In this document: positions 10,861 through 22,688 of the stretch, one piece after another
How positions within the stretch are numbered: the first letter of the stretch is position 1
How the letters are laid out: the number at the start of each line of letters is the position of its first letter
Assembly: GCF_015832195.1 (NCBI RefSeq)
Contig: NC_052020.1
Coordinates: 3,613,254 to 3,677,253, forward strand
Source of the DNA: Motacilla alba alba
Taxonomy: Eukaryota; Chordata; Aves; Passeriformes; Motacillidae
DNA: 64,000 nucleotides
Reading direction: 5' to 3'
The notes under the pieces: generated by a model
Seen by the model: only the letters and a program-made list of their open reading frames with translations
What the model was told of the DNA's origin: nothing
Database searches by the model: none
Translations under genes and position numbers: made by a program

Positions 10861-13800
10861 AGCTCAGCTGACAATTTGTTTGACTGGAGAGTTTCCAGAT
10901 GTCCAAAAGCTTCTGCAAAAGCGTCTGTGCTTTTGGTGTGGCTGCATTTTTGTCCTAAACCAAAACACTTAGAACTCCCACCCATAGCTCACCAACAATT
11001 TTTGCCCTTTTCTTAACAAAAGTTTCTTGATTTGCCTTATGTAAAACTCCTATAGTACTGGTGTTGTAATACTAACTTCAGTGACGAGTTCAGGGAGATG
11101 CAAACTGAGGTCAGGAAAGGAGAAAAGTCTTCCTGTCAATTACATCCAACAGCCTGCTTCTTGCCTGTCTGAAACTTATTTTGCACATATACGTTTAACA
11201 GTACAATATGCATATATGTATCTCTTCTATGTCCTTCTGCACTTCCATTACCCATAACCTGCTGCAAATATCATGCTGACTGTTCAACTCTGTTAAACTC
11301 ATCCATTTTGAGGAAGACTTTGGTTCTCAGCTATCTTTAGCTGCATGATAAAGATGTTTTTTTCTGACTAAAAGCAGTTCTGACCATTCATGCTCACAGA
11401 TTTTCCCCTTACCATGGAGTTGTGTATTTCTCTCATTAATATATAAATATGCTTTGCCACAAGACAGGGAGGAAACAAAAAAAGCTTTAACCATTTAAAT
11501 AAAGACTCATAAAAATAACTTCAATTGTTTTGTAATAGAAAAACACTAACACTCTAATATTCCCTCTCCCTCTCTCATAGACACAGAGCACCTCTCTTAA
11601 AGCAATATCATGGGAAAATAAAATTTTATAAGGCTATCAAGAGCCAAAATTCTGACCTTTCATAATCAAAAAATATTTTTAGATTTTTAAAGTATTCTAG
11701 ACATAGTCTTCCTTGTAAAATTGTTAAAATCAAACACTGATGTTACAAAGGCAAATTTCTCTCATGATGTCTTGCTGTAATAATTCTACAAATGATTCCT
11801 CAAAGCCAGAAATACTTTGCAAATTGAAAAGCAAGATCAGAAAATAAACAGTAAACAGTTCCAGTTATGGAATAGAGAGACATAAAACATCATAGCAATA
11901 ATAGAAATAAAACCTAAAGCTACATTAAATGCACCTAATGCTTATAAATGGAGTTTATACCTTCAAGAACCTCAGCATGAACAGTAGGTGTAAGCACACA
12001 GATTAAGTATCTTCTCAAATACAGCCGGTGAGTGATCCACAGGCTAAAATTCCCTCACTTATTTCAAATTAAATCTAGGATATTCCACTGAAATGCACAA
12101 AAGGCTGGTCACAGACAACAAATTCCAGGCCTACCACATAACATTAATAAAGAAATGCATGGTCATAAGATCACTCTGAAAAAATGTGGTTGTCAGGCAA
12201 GCCAAACCAACAGTGTAAGTTCAACCCCAAATTTCCTTCCATCTAATAGTGTGTTTGGGGCATTCAAACCACCAAAGACAGCACCTGACTCTTGACATTC
12301 TCTCAGACAGAGTCCATTTGGTTTTGGGTATTTGTTTGTAATTAAAAATTCCCTTGTTCAGCTTTGCATCTGAACATAGACATTAATCTAATTTTGTTTC
12401 CATTTATCAGTTTTTTAAAATTGATAATTAAAATGTCCCAAACAACTTATAATCTCAAAAGAGCTCCACACTTCTTTGCCTTTAAAATATAATAAGCATT
12501 TTTATTCCCTTGCCTTCAAAGGATGACAAACTAAAGATTAATACAGTGACGGATTCTTTGATATTCACTATTTTTAGTTGCATGCATATAAGTTCAAAGG
12601 TTACAACCTTTGCTTTTGAAATCAAAGAATTTGAGAATTTCTGAAAGAAAATTAGAGTAATTATTACATTATCTTCCAGCACTCAGGCACAGGAGGAGCA
12701 GAGTCATTAAAGAAGTGACTCGGTACAATAATTAGTTAATGAATTTTAATTCAACACTGTGGGACACATGCTACGTGCAATATTAGCAAATACATGTAAC
12801 TGTCTCTTTGCTTATCTATAAACATTTTGCATAAACTAAGATGTGAGATAAACCCAGTCTTTTAGGGTTTAACTAAATAGGTTGACTAAATAACTAACTC
12901 TCTAACTAAATAGGTTATTTAGAGTGTCTTTCAGATGTATCTCTCACATAGTTTCATGTGTTTTCATGCATTTTCAAAGCACCTTGGATCAAGGGAGAAA
13001 TATTCCTCTGACCATAAGTGATTTAATTCCTGATGTTTTGGAAGGGATTTAATACCAGACTCTACATTAATCCCCAGGAGATGAATTCCAACAAAATCTT
13101 ATTGCTCTCAAGAGGTTTAAATATGCAATTGGACTTAGCTAGAGAAACCTGAAGTCTCCTTTGAAATTCACACCAGTCACCAAAAGAACTTTGGCTTCCC
13201 AGGGTGGGCAGGCAATGTAAATAAAGTGCTGGTAGCACTATTTTCTGAATCTCTTATGGGCTGGCAGGTGCTTTCTGACTTCTGTTGATAGTTGGATAAT
13301 TGTGACATAATCTCCATTGAATTTTTGCCAACAGTGGAACAAAAAATTAAGGAAGACAAAAGAAACAAAAATTAGAAAAATAAAAACATGATAATAATGC
13401 TGAAGACTAAACTGCCCTACTGGTTGTTTGTCTCTGGTATTGTTGCTTTAAGGTCATCTCACTAGAGGATGCATTTTAGAAAAGAATAGGATGCTATAGA
13501 AATTAATTTTACTCTTCTTTAGCAAATTACTAACACATCTGCTGTTTGCATCACAATGGGGTAAATATGTTTGTTACTAAATGTGTCTTGATGATAAAAA
13601 TTTTTTCAGTGACCATAGGTTACACTAAGGGCTGATCTATCTGGTGAAGCAGGGTTGACATAGTGGGAAAAAATTTTCATAGCATTATTATTCTACCCAA
13701 ATATCCCTGGAGAACAGACAGGCTATCTCTGTAAAATTAAGGGTTTTTTCAGTCCTCAAATACATGCTCTGGTTAGAGTACGGTGGGTGAAGGAAAAACC

Positions 13801-15989
13801 TCACTTGTCCCTGAGGGAAGAATTCAGGATACATGAGACATGAGAACCCTGACAGGTTCACTCAAGCAATGCAGCCCTCAGCTTACTCCTTGTGAACCAC
13901 TCAGCTCCCACTACAGCACGAGCACCTGCTAAGAAAATGGAATTACACCCCATCAAATCCTAAAGCTAATCTGAAAATCACACCCAAAAAGGGCAGAGTT
14001 AGCAGAGCAGAGCAATCAATACACATTAAGAGGTGAAAGCTATGGGACAAGTCCAGGACTTGGTGAGTGTCCTTTGTATGTAGTCCCTTTCACAGGCTCT
14101 GCAGGCAATGAAAAATAAACAGCAATTTAAGAGGTGGCTCCCTTGTACTTAAATGCAGGAAAGGAAAACCTGGAGCTAAGCAGAAGAGCAGTCACTTATC
14201 TCAGGCATTTTGATACAGGTGCCCTTAGCTCTGAGACCAGAGATGAAGATCAGAGAAACAGTATGTCTATGCTATTCTATTGAAGATTTTTTCCAATGCT
14301 TTGTTTCAGCTATTAAATGAGAAGACTCTAAGAAATCCACACCAGTGATATTGGACAAGCAGCCACTAAACCAGCTGGGCCTGTACTGCAGTGACCTCTT
14401 ACCTGGAGTGAGACCTCAATCACACACTCTCTAAAGCAGGGGGGTACAAATCAATTAAATTTCATGATGAAAAAGTAAGACAAACATTTGAAAACTTCAG
14501 GGGCCAGCAGTCTTACTCTGCAGCCTGGTAGCAAGGAACACTCTGTTCACAGTTGGCTCTGAAATGCCACTTGGCTGGGTTCAAACTCTACGGAAAGGTT
14601 TCTTTGCAGTGAAATTTGCCACGTAAATTTTTGTACAGTTATCAGTAGATTCAAATACTATTGAATTCTCCTAGTTGGTTCAATTTCAGTATAACTATAA
14701 GAGTATTATACATGTAAGAACATTTATAACTCTCTGATTATGTCCCTCATTAGCAAAGTCACCTCATGATAACAGTTTTAAATTGTTTCTAGCTTCCTTA
14801 GATTTAAGTGGCCATCTCAAGAACAGCACATTTGCTACTCTATTTTAGCTACTTGCATAAAAAAGGGACGTGTCTGTTTACTTCAGCATTTGTCATGAAG
14901 CATCATAAAATATCTGATATTTTTATACCCATAATTCTCACAAACTGGGTGCCACTTTTTTTAGAACTTCAGTCTAGTACAAAAGTAACTGATCCCTTAA
15001 CTACTGAAACATTTTATGTGTTACAAATGCATGTTAAGAAGCCCAAATACCCCTGAAATATAGGGACTTTTGAGAAAATACATATTGCTATAATAAGGTT
15101 AGCATTCTGCCTGTGTGCATTTGCTCACGTGAGCCCAGCAGTGACAGATAACAGTTTGAAAGAGCACTGGATGCATAACAGCCTGTCCAAAGACTCTTGG
15201 GTTTCCCAGTGGGATTTCCAGCTATCTAGTACAGAAAGATTCTAGGAAAACTTAGAATCTATTTTTATGATCAGTATTGATCCTCACTGCAACCCTCTGA
15301 TTTCAGAAAATATCCAATATATATGGAGGTGAACTGAAAACTTTCAAATCATCATTCAGTTGTTCATGATATCCCAGCAAAGCCTTTTTTCCTTTTCCTG
15401 TTGAGTAACAGGAAGTACTATACCCTGTAAATGCTTCTTCTACCTATTTGTCTAATAATAGCTACATTTTTTAAGGGAGCACAACAAGTATGTGGAACAT
15501 CTTATTTATGACAGCCCTTCTGCTCTCTGATAAACCTGCTGGTGATTGCATGTTTCTAGGCATTGATCTTAACGTTTAAAAAAAGTTTTCTTATTATGTG
15601 CTGCGTAGATTCATGACATTTGTACTTATCACTCATCTCACTCAAGTAATTTTGTTTTTCTCAGTTTGAATGAGGGAAGAAACACATTTCAAGAAGAGAT
15701 GCTTGTTTAAAACGTGCATGTGCTCAGCTTCTGGGGAAGGAGCAGCTATTGACACAACCACATCTCCCTGCACTTCAAAAATAAATACAAGAGCAAATCT
15801 GACCAAGGTAAGCCAAAACCAACACACTCTTCTTCAAACACAAAAAGCCAAAACCAGCTTTAAAATAGTACAAATCCCCACCTCATATTAGAGCCCTAAA
15901 AAGCACATATAATGCTCATGGACAGGTGTTTGTAAGAAAGATGGTACCTAGGGAGCACAAGAAACAGTGAAGTGCAGGTTTTTTTTTTT
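10861..15989. other. Unique AT-rich non-coding DNA
   Basis: No gene, LTR, CR1 piece or structured RNA was recognised over about 5 kb. Short local repetition occurs near 12870-12915 (CTAAATAGGTT motifs). ORFs here are short and of low-complexity composition. Confidence 0.55.
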
Positions 15990-16036
15990 CCCATTTGGAA
16001 ACTTCACTGACTTCAACAGTGAAGTTTCCAAATGGG
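15990..16036. repeat. Perfect 20-bp inverted repeat with 7-base loop
   Basis: The arm at 15990-16009 (CCCATTTGGAAACTTCACTG) is exactly complementary to 16017-16036, with loop ACTTCAA between. No mismatch occurs in 20 pairs. It follows a T-run and precedes a short direct repeat. Such perfect short-loop palindromes can come from a template-switch replication error or encode a hairpin transcript; the sequence alone cannot decide. Confidence 0.95.
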
Positions 16037-16063
16037 GGAATAGTGAATAGAGGAATAGTGAAT
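16037..16063. repeat. 15-bp tandem repeat, 1.8 copies
   Basis: GGAATAGTGAATAGA is followed at once by GGAATAGTGAAT. It abuts the perfect hairpin, suggesting that both arose from slippage or template switching at the same place. Confidence 0.85.
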
Positions 16064-18080
16064 GGACTGAGGGGCAATGGAAGGAAATCTGCTGAATTTT
16101 TGTTCCCTGTCAGGGCAAGACTCAGTAAATGGCACTGTGAGAAATCCAGAGGAGGTGCTGCAGAGGTTGTTACCCTGAGGGTACAAGCCAGGTTACAGTT
16201 TGGGGGAATGAAAAGCTGAATTTTTGCAGTTCCTTGTTGGCATTTGTCTTTCTGGGATGCTGGCTGAACTGTGAATGCTTTAAGGTGTTCATAGTTTAAG
16301 CAGATAGGCTCTCTGGGAATAGCAATATGCTTTAGGTAGAACATCCCACACTGTCTGAATGTTGTAAATAGGACAAGTGGCATCAAGAATACACCAAGCA
16401 TTACTTCCCATTCCAAGCATTGTTTTCATTCAAGTGTAAGGTTCTTACATCAGTTACTGTACTTACTTTCCAAATTTTTCACATGGTAGATATTTTAAAT
16501 TTACTTACTTTCCGTTTCAGCTGTGTAAACGTCCACAAGTGATTTTTGAGATGCTCATTTGCTCATCTGGGCAACGATGGGCAGGAACTGCTAAGAAATT
16601 CAGAATTTAAGTTCAGCAGCTATGGTAACCTTTCTTTGGGACAGCCCAGTAGGGTGTTCATCCCCAAGGCTTTCACACTGCAAAGCTGTGCAGCCTGACT
16701 TTGGTCCAGCACATCAAGATGTCCACACAGCCTCCTCTCCCCTGAGAGGATGTAGTGGAGAGAATATGCAGCACAGCACCTTTACAACTCCTTGAAACAC
16801 TGCTTTACGCTGATATAAATAGATTCAGGCACTTTTTAAAGGTGCAGGCCACATTATTATTAAAGCAGACAAAAATTATGACAGTGCTCTAAAAATGAGT
16901 GGAAGCTGGATAAAGCATCATAACACAAACTTGCCTGTATTAAGGGCATCAAATCACTGCCTGTGAGGCTGAGGGAGTGGGGGAAGTATTCTGGCAGAAA
17001 GAGCTATTTTATAGGAAAAAAACCCAATGCCATTTAAAATGGATCTATTACCTGGCACAAAGTAAAGCCCATTGCCAAGAGTAACAAATCCAGAAATATT
17101 GAATAAGCTGCTTATTTACGTGCGACTAAATGGTTTGGGAAAAGGAGGAATAGGCTTGGATTCCAGTCTGTTTTCCTTTGTTTAAATGGATTGCTCTGTT
17201 GGTGTTAGTACTGTTATCACAAAGCATAAGGCATTCAAGGGATTGAGATCCTTTCTTACCAGAGAGGCTTGAGCCCCTGATTGCACAACCCCTGGGGAAC
17301 AGCTGCATGCTGGCAGAGAACAGGTCTCCAGTTTGAGCGGGCTGCACACTGCTGAAGATTGAATTCTGTCTGTATAGGTAAGACTGACTAAACCAATAAT
17401 TTATACAAAGCTGACTGTGTACATTTTTAACATTCTCACCAGACTGATCAGTGGTCTCACACTTTGAGCAGGAGGGCTCAGATCATCTCTGTGTCTCACT
17501 TGAGGTTACATACCTTTGTGTAAAGAGATGCTTGGTCCATTATGTGAAAGGAAAAATCTCGTTCTTCCTATCTCTTCCATTGCTGCTAGTTGTCAAAAAT
17601 GGTACCATTTTCCTGCGAAGATGACGGAAATGCAAAGCATTTTGTCAGAAGTGATAAAGAAGAAAATAACAATCCACCTCTGACAATTGCAGGGAAAAAA
17701 AATGGAAGAAAAAACGAGCATCAAAACTTAGGTAAATGTTTTGAAAAAAATTTGAGGATTATAATCATATTTCCAAGCTTACTGAGAAATTCCTAACTTT
17801 ATCAGCATAAATTACTTTGTAGGTTCAACTCGTAGCAGACCTTTTGACTTTGTAGACCACACTCCACCCAGGAAAATTAGAGACTTTGAGCTCCCATTAA
17901 GGTTGAGTTCTTATATAAAAAAGCAGAAGAAATTTCAAGATATAAGAGGATATAAGGAGGAAAGAAGCATTATTTTGACACTGCAGTCCAGTCACTACTA
18001 CTCTAAGCTATTGTTCTGGCTAAATAAACACACCCTTTTAAAAAAAAGTATTTTATTTCCTGTTCTCCAAATATTTTCTG
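16064..18080. other. Unassigned non-coding DNA
   Basis: No recognisable repeat family or gene. A minus-strand open frame of 166 codons covers 15916-16416 and includes the hairpin; it matches no protein known to me and is treated as chance (see findings). Confidence 0.5.
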
Positions 18081-18126
18081 CTTTTTTTCTTTTTTCTTTT
18101 TTTTTTTTTTTTTTTGGTGGGGGGGG
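18081..18126. repeat. T-rich tract ending in a G-run
   Basis: A T tract (interrupted by C at 18089 and 18096, then T19 at 18097-18115) runs into GGTGGGGGGGG at 18116-18126. It is the inverted counterpart of the C/A tract at 18281-18307. Confidence 0.9.
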
Positions 18127-18280
18127 AGATAATCCTGTTCTTTAAATGGATACCCACAAAAATCCTGATTCAATCACATTCACTTCTCAGTCATTCTCTT
18201 CTCAAACTGAACACCTGGTTTTCCCTCACAAACAGATCCAGAAGTTTCTCCATATTCATGGTTTCATTCTTATGGATAAG

Positions 18281-18307
18281 CCCCCCCCCAAAAAAAAAAG
18301 AAAAAAA
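18281..18307. repeat. C9-A10 tract
   Basis: Nine C are followed by A10, G and A7. Together with the T/G tract about 155 bp upstream it forms an inverted pair that could pair as a long-loop hairpin. Confidence 0.9.
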
Positions 18308-20999
18308 GCAGAAGTGTAAATAAAAAACCCCATCTTAAACTGATGGTCCTCCCCCTGCATCCCAGCATCCCACAGAACATCCACAGTGGATCAGATGATC
18401 TTTGTTGGGGAAGAGGAAGGTAATGCCCACAGGAACCCAGTGCAATGTAAGTCCTGATGTAACCTAAACAAGTAATTCCACTGCACAGGCTGCAGAGACA
18501 AAGAGCAACACAAATATCACTTTATACACCCTTGAGAGCTTGGACATGAATTTGCTATTATGTGAACTCCTTCAAGAATAAAAATAAGAGCATCCAGGCT
18601 CTGTACACGTTAGTGAATGTTTTCTCCTTTCCTTGGGACAGGCCAGTGAATGCTGAAGTGGTTAGAGGACATTCAACTTAGGCAGCTAGACAAAAATAGA
18701 TATTTTATTGCCTGACATGAGGCTTTGCAAATTGCAAATACATAAACAAATACAGATCTATAAACTGCTTTTAGTTTATTACTGAGTCCATGGTACTTAC
18801 AAATAGTCTGGCTCCAAAGACAAAAAATTCAAGGCAGCTCCTTGAAACAAAAAGTTATGAAGAAGGAAGGACTTGAAAGTTCAGCTGAGTAAGGTGTATT
18901 TAAAATGGTGTTACAATTTTGTGCCAAATTATCCCTTGAATAAAACACTTTGTAAGAAACAAACATGTAAATAGACAAACACACAAGGAAAGTTGCTACA
19001 TCTTGATTTGTTAGAATTAGATACATAATAAAACATCTACAAAATGATCAAATTCTATTGACTACAACCAATGCTTTTCTTAATAAGAGACTGTGGAGTT
19101 TTTTCTACTTTGCTTATTCATTGAGATAATTTGCCAGTGCACATAGTGGTTTCAATCAGTCAGAACGCAACACAATGGTTCAAATATCACAGCAGCCTCT
19201 CCTATCACCTGTTTATAAAGAACGAGCACACATGCAAGAAAACTTTCAGTTTTTCTCAAACTTTTTTAATCCCATTTCCCTCAGCATAGTTATTTTAAAC
19301 TTATACCCATGTAAGAGGGAAAATGGGACAAACATTTGGCATAAGCATTTCTTCACTAAAATTGACACAAGTCATAGAAGAAAGAAGTCTATCACCTTTA
19401 CCTGGCACAAACTGATTTAAGCTGCTGGCACTGAAATCAGAAACAGGCTTACAAGATTCATTTTTAATACCTTTTAGAAAGTAAAAATACAGGTAGCTCA
19501 AAACACACTGCTCTAACTGGCTACAAGTAAAGGAAGATAACACTTCAGGAAGAAAAAATGAAAGATCAAGTTTTCCATAACAAATGGAGACTTGTGCCTG
19601 CCCTTCCAAGCAATGGTTTTAAAAGGTTACCTGTGAAGCTTCCTGGGCAGGTAAGTTGCCCAGACACACCCTTGGGCCATTTTAGCCACTAACTGGGCCA
19701 TGAGTTTGTTTGGGCCATGCTTTGTTTCTCTTTGCTGCTGTAAACACAGTATATGCAGAAAAAAAATTTAAAAAAAAAAAAAAATATAAATATTTATCTG
19801 TTGGAATTCCCTGTGGAGAGGACAGGTGAGTGCAGAGGGAGAGGAGCAAGGGAGAAACCCCTTCCCTTCCAAGCAGTGCACTTAAAGGAGATTGGGCACC
19901 AAAATAAATGCATGCATTTCCTTTGTACTAATTCTGACGTTCTTGTAACAACTTCTATTTCGTTCATTAAAAAAAAAAAAACCAAACCAAAACCGCTGAA
20001 GAGACAGAATGCAGCATGGATCCAAACAGAAAAAAAAAAAAGGTTATGAAGAAAAGCTCAGAAGTTGGGAGGAGTGAAAAATAAAGAACAACCTGTCAGT
20101 TAACTACCATATCATGCAGGCTGTTCACAAGAGTTCCTATTTCAGTGGCTCAAAGGCAACAGATACCAACCATTAGTGCAATGCAAAGAGAAGTGAGTGA
20201 CCAAGTCTGTCTGGTTTGAGGCTGCGCTAAGGAAAAACATTCAGAAAGGCAATATAAACAGCTGGTGTAAATTTTCACAGCACACTTGGCATCAACTAAA
20301 ATGCAGTAGTTTTCCCAGATCAATAAACCTGGCAATTGCTATCATTTGGGTGCAGAAGTGCTCCACTACAAGTTTGTCAGCTGCATTAACACTAGCCTTT
20401 TGGGAAAAAAGTTGTTGCAATGCAAGATCATTGGTACCACCCGAGTACCCACATCTTCAAATCCAGGCAGGTGAGAAATCCCAAAACCTGCCAAATTCTG
20501 TTCCTAGAAAACAACCACCATCACTCATCATACACCTGCCATGATTCAGTCATTTGTCATTTTTTATGGAAACCATGAAACCTGACAAAGCAGGAGGTGT
20601 CTGTAGTGTACAGTACACAAAACAAATGTACACTAGTTTGCATGTGAAATTTCTTAACACCTCCCTGCACGTATTACCTAAAATGCTAAGGGTTCTGTAG
20701 TCAAAAGGCATTGAAAAAAAAAGACATCTCCTCCAAAGATATCCAGACATGGGCTGTGTTGGAAATAAATTTAAGGTTGCTTAAAAAAGCACCACCAAAA
20801 ATCTCATCAAAAGCAGATTTAACACAAAAGTGAAAGCATGACAAAGTTTGCTGGCAAGGTTTAGTCTACTACTTATGCATGGTTAAAACACACAGAGAAA
20901 AAGCAAACTAAAATCTAAAAACAATCAATCTAAAACCAGAATCAACCCAAAAAAATTTCTATGTGAAGGCTGCACCTGACCACCATAACTTCTCAAATA
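18308..20999. other. Unassigned non-coding DNA
   Basis: Unique AT-rich sequence with several A-runs (for example 19771-19784 and near 19970 and 20030). No gene or transposable element was recognised. Confidence 0.55.
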
Positions 21000-22590
21000 T
21001 TATGGAGGGTGGCCTGGCAACTACATCAGTTGATTCCTTCAGGACCCTGGGATGCATCTCACTCTTTCCCACAAACCTGTGCACATTCAGGTTCTTCAGG
21101 TGGCCATGACCCTGATCTTCACTTCCAGAGGGAGGGACTTTGCCCTCTTAGTCCCCATACTGCTGTCCATCCACCCAAGAGGTGTGGGAAGAGGGGCTGC
21201 CTTTGAAGAGTGAAGTAAAGAAGTTGTGAAGTACCTCAGCCTTCTGCACACCCGTTGTTACCTCTGTGTATCAGAGGAGGTTCATCTCCTTTGACCATAC
21301 CTTTCCGATTAACTTCTCTGCAGAAGCCCCTCCTGTTATTCTTTGCATCCCTTGCAGCTTCAGTTCCAGTCCTGCCTTGGCCCTCCTCACCACCTCCCTA
21401 GACAATCATACTTCTCTATACTCCTGCCAGATCACCTGTCTTAGTTTCCACTGCTTGTGCATTTGCTTCTTGCCCTTTAGTTTGACCAGCATTTCCCTAC
21501 TGCACCACACCTTCTTGCCTTGTTTGCCCCATTTCTTGCTCCTGGGAATTGCTAGCTCTTGCACTCCATGGAAGAATTTAAAGATCTGCCAGCTCTGTTC
21601 AGCTCCCTTGTCCCCAAGAGCAGTCTCCCAGAGAGTCCCGCTGACAATCTCCCTGAAGAGCTGGAAGTCTGCCTTCCTGAATTTCAGGAGCCTGCCTCTA
21701 CACCCTGACCTGCACTCCTCAAGGCTGCAGACTCCAGCAGTGCATGATCACTTCCAGCTGGGTTAGCTCCTTGACATCCCTGATCAGCTCGCTTCCACTT
21801 CCATTCCTGATCAGCACTTCTGCTGACCATCAAATCTAGCATTGCATTCCATCTGCTGGAGCCACCATCTGGCTCAAGAAGTTATCCCCCACACCTCTCA
21901 GAAGTCTCCTGGGTTGCCCACAGCTTGCCATGCTACTTTTCTAGGGGCTGCTGTCCTCCAGCAGGTCACAGGCTTGCCTCTTGTTGCTGGGGCAGGAAGG
22001 CTTCACCAACCGGCTGCCCTTGGTCAGGAGGCTGGAGAGACCTCAAGCACAAAGCTGCCCTTGCTGCCTCAGGTGTGCTGGCTCTCTGGTCATAGAGAGA
22101 GAGAAGCAGATAGCTTTTCCAGGCATCATCCTGGGAAAGCTGTGAGAAAGCTCAGAGAAAGAATGAAAACAATTCTTGTCTCACTCTCTGCACCTGTTGT
22201 TCGAGAACATGCTGTGTGTGAAACGTGATGTTTATGGTGAGATGTTTATGGTGAGATGTTTACAAGAAGATGTTGTTCCTAATGAACCAATGGTGTGAGA
22301 GGTGTTGCTGAAGACCAACCAGGTCTTAGCTGAAGGATCCTGTCTATGAAAAGTGTGTAGTTTGTAATAAATCTGGCCTTCTGAAATGCATGGAGTCATG
22401 TCACCTTCATTTTCACTATCCCTAACTTACGGTGACACTGCCCCTGTCTCTGATTTTTACCACAGGCTTTCTACCTGCTCTTGGCTGTTCTTCAGCCTAA
22501 ATCCCTGCCTTCAGGTGGAAGGCAATATCTCCACTTCCCCTGAGTAGCCTGTAGCCATTGACAGCCATGCCCCAGTCATGAAGAGCAGTC
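21000..22590 (-). mobile_element. CR1 LINE, decayed ORF2 fragment (endonuclease to start of RT)
   Basis: CR1 is the main avian LINE; its ORF2 encodes an apurinic-like endonuclease followed by reverse transcriptase. The complement of this stretch aligns by eye with that protein. From right to left come an HDW..GY.L motif region of the endonuclease (complement of about 22440-22590), the linker region, and the segment leading into the RT domain (complement of about 21009-21250), where remnants of the LNVHKS-like motif can be read. Frames are broken by many stops and frameshifts, so it is a pseudogene. The right part is interrupted by an LTR at 22074-22437, after which CR1 similarity resumes. The 3' half of RT and the CR1 3' tail are missing on the left. 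The plus-strand open frames at 21266-21766 and 21842-22228 are antisense to CR1 and not genes. Confidence 0.8.
22074..22437 (+). mobile_element. Solo LTR nested in CR1
   Basis: It ends GGTGACA at 22437 and has an AATAAA polyadenylation signal at 22366-22371, preceded by a degenerate TATA-like CTATGAAAAG near 22343. This is the R/U5 layout of an LTR. I recognise the body (GAGAGAGAAGC near 22095; a repeated GATGTTTATGGTGA near 22228) as a songbird LTR family. The left end is uncertain: TGTGCTGG at 22074 is the most likely start. CTGCC occurs just before it (22064-22068) and just after the right end (22438-22442), so a diverged target duplication is possible but not clean. CR1 sequence on both sides shows that the LTR integrated into an existing CR1 copy. 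Confidence 0.7.
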
Positions 22591-22612
22591 CAAGAGCAGC
22601 ATTGGTGTGCCT

Positions 22613-22688
22613 GTGCTGTGGCACATTCACAGCTGCAGGCACACAGATCTGTGCTGGGGCATGCTCACAGCTGCATGCACACAGATCT
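22613..22688. repeat. 38-bp tandem duplication
   Basis: Two adjacent 38-bp units, 22613-22650 and 22651-22688, both start GTGCTG and end CACACAGATCT. They differ at only a few positions. The surrounding sequence beyond the CR1 copy is unassigned. Confidence 0.9.

Noticed and set aside
13177..13368. A minus-strand frame with protein-like composition and a long pyrimidine tract upstream
   Set aside because: The nearest usable AG is displaced from the tract and the downstream donor is weak; no homology recognised.
21266..22228. Plus-strand ORFs of 166 and 128 codons
   Set aside because: They are antisense to the decayed CR1 ORF2 or run into the nested LTR; they are not genes.
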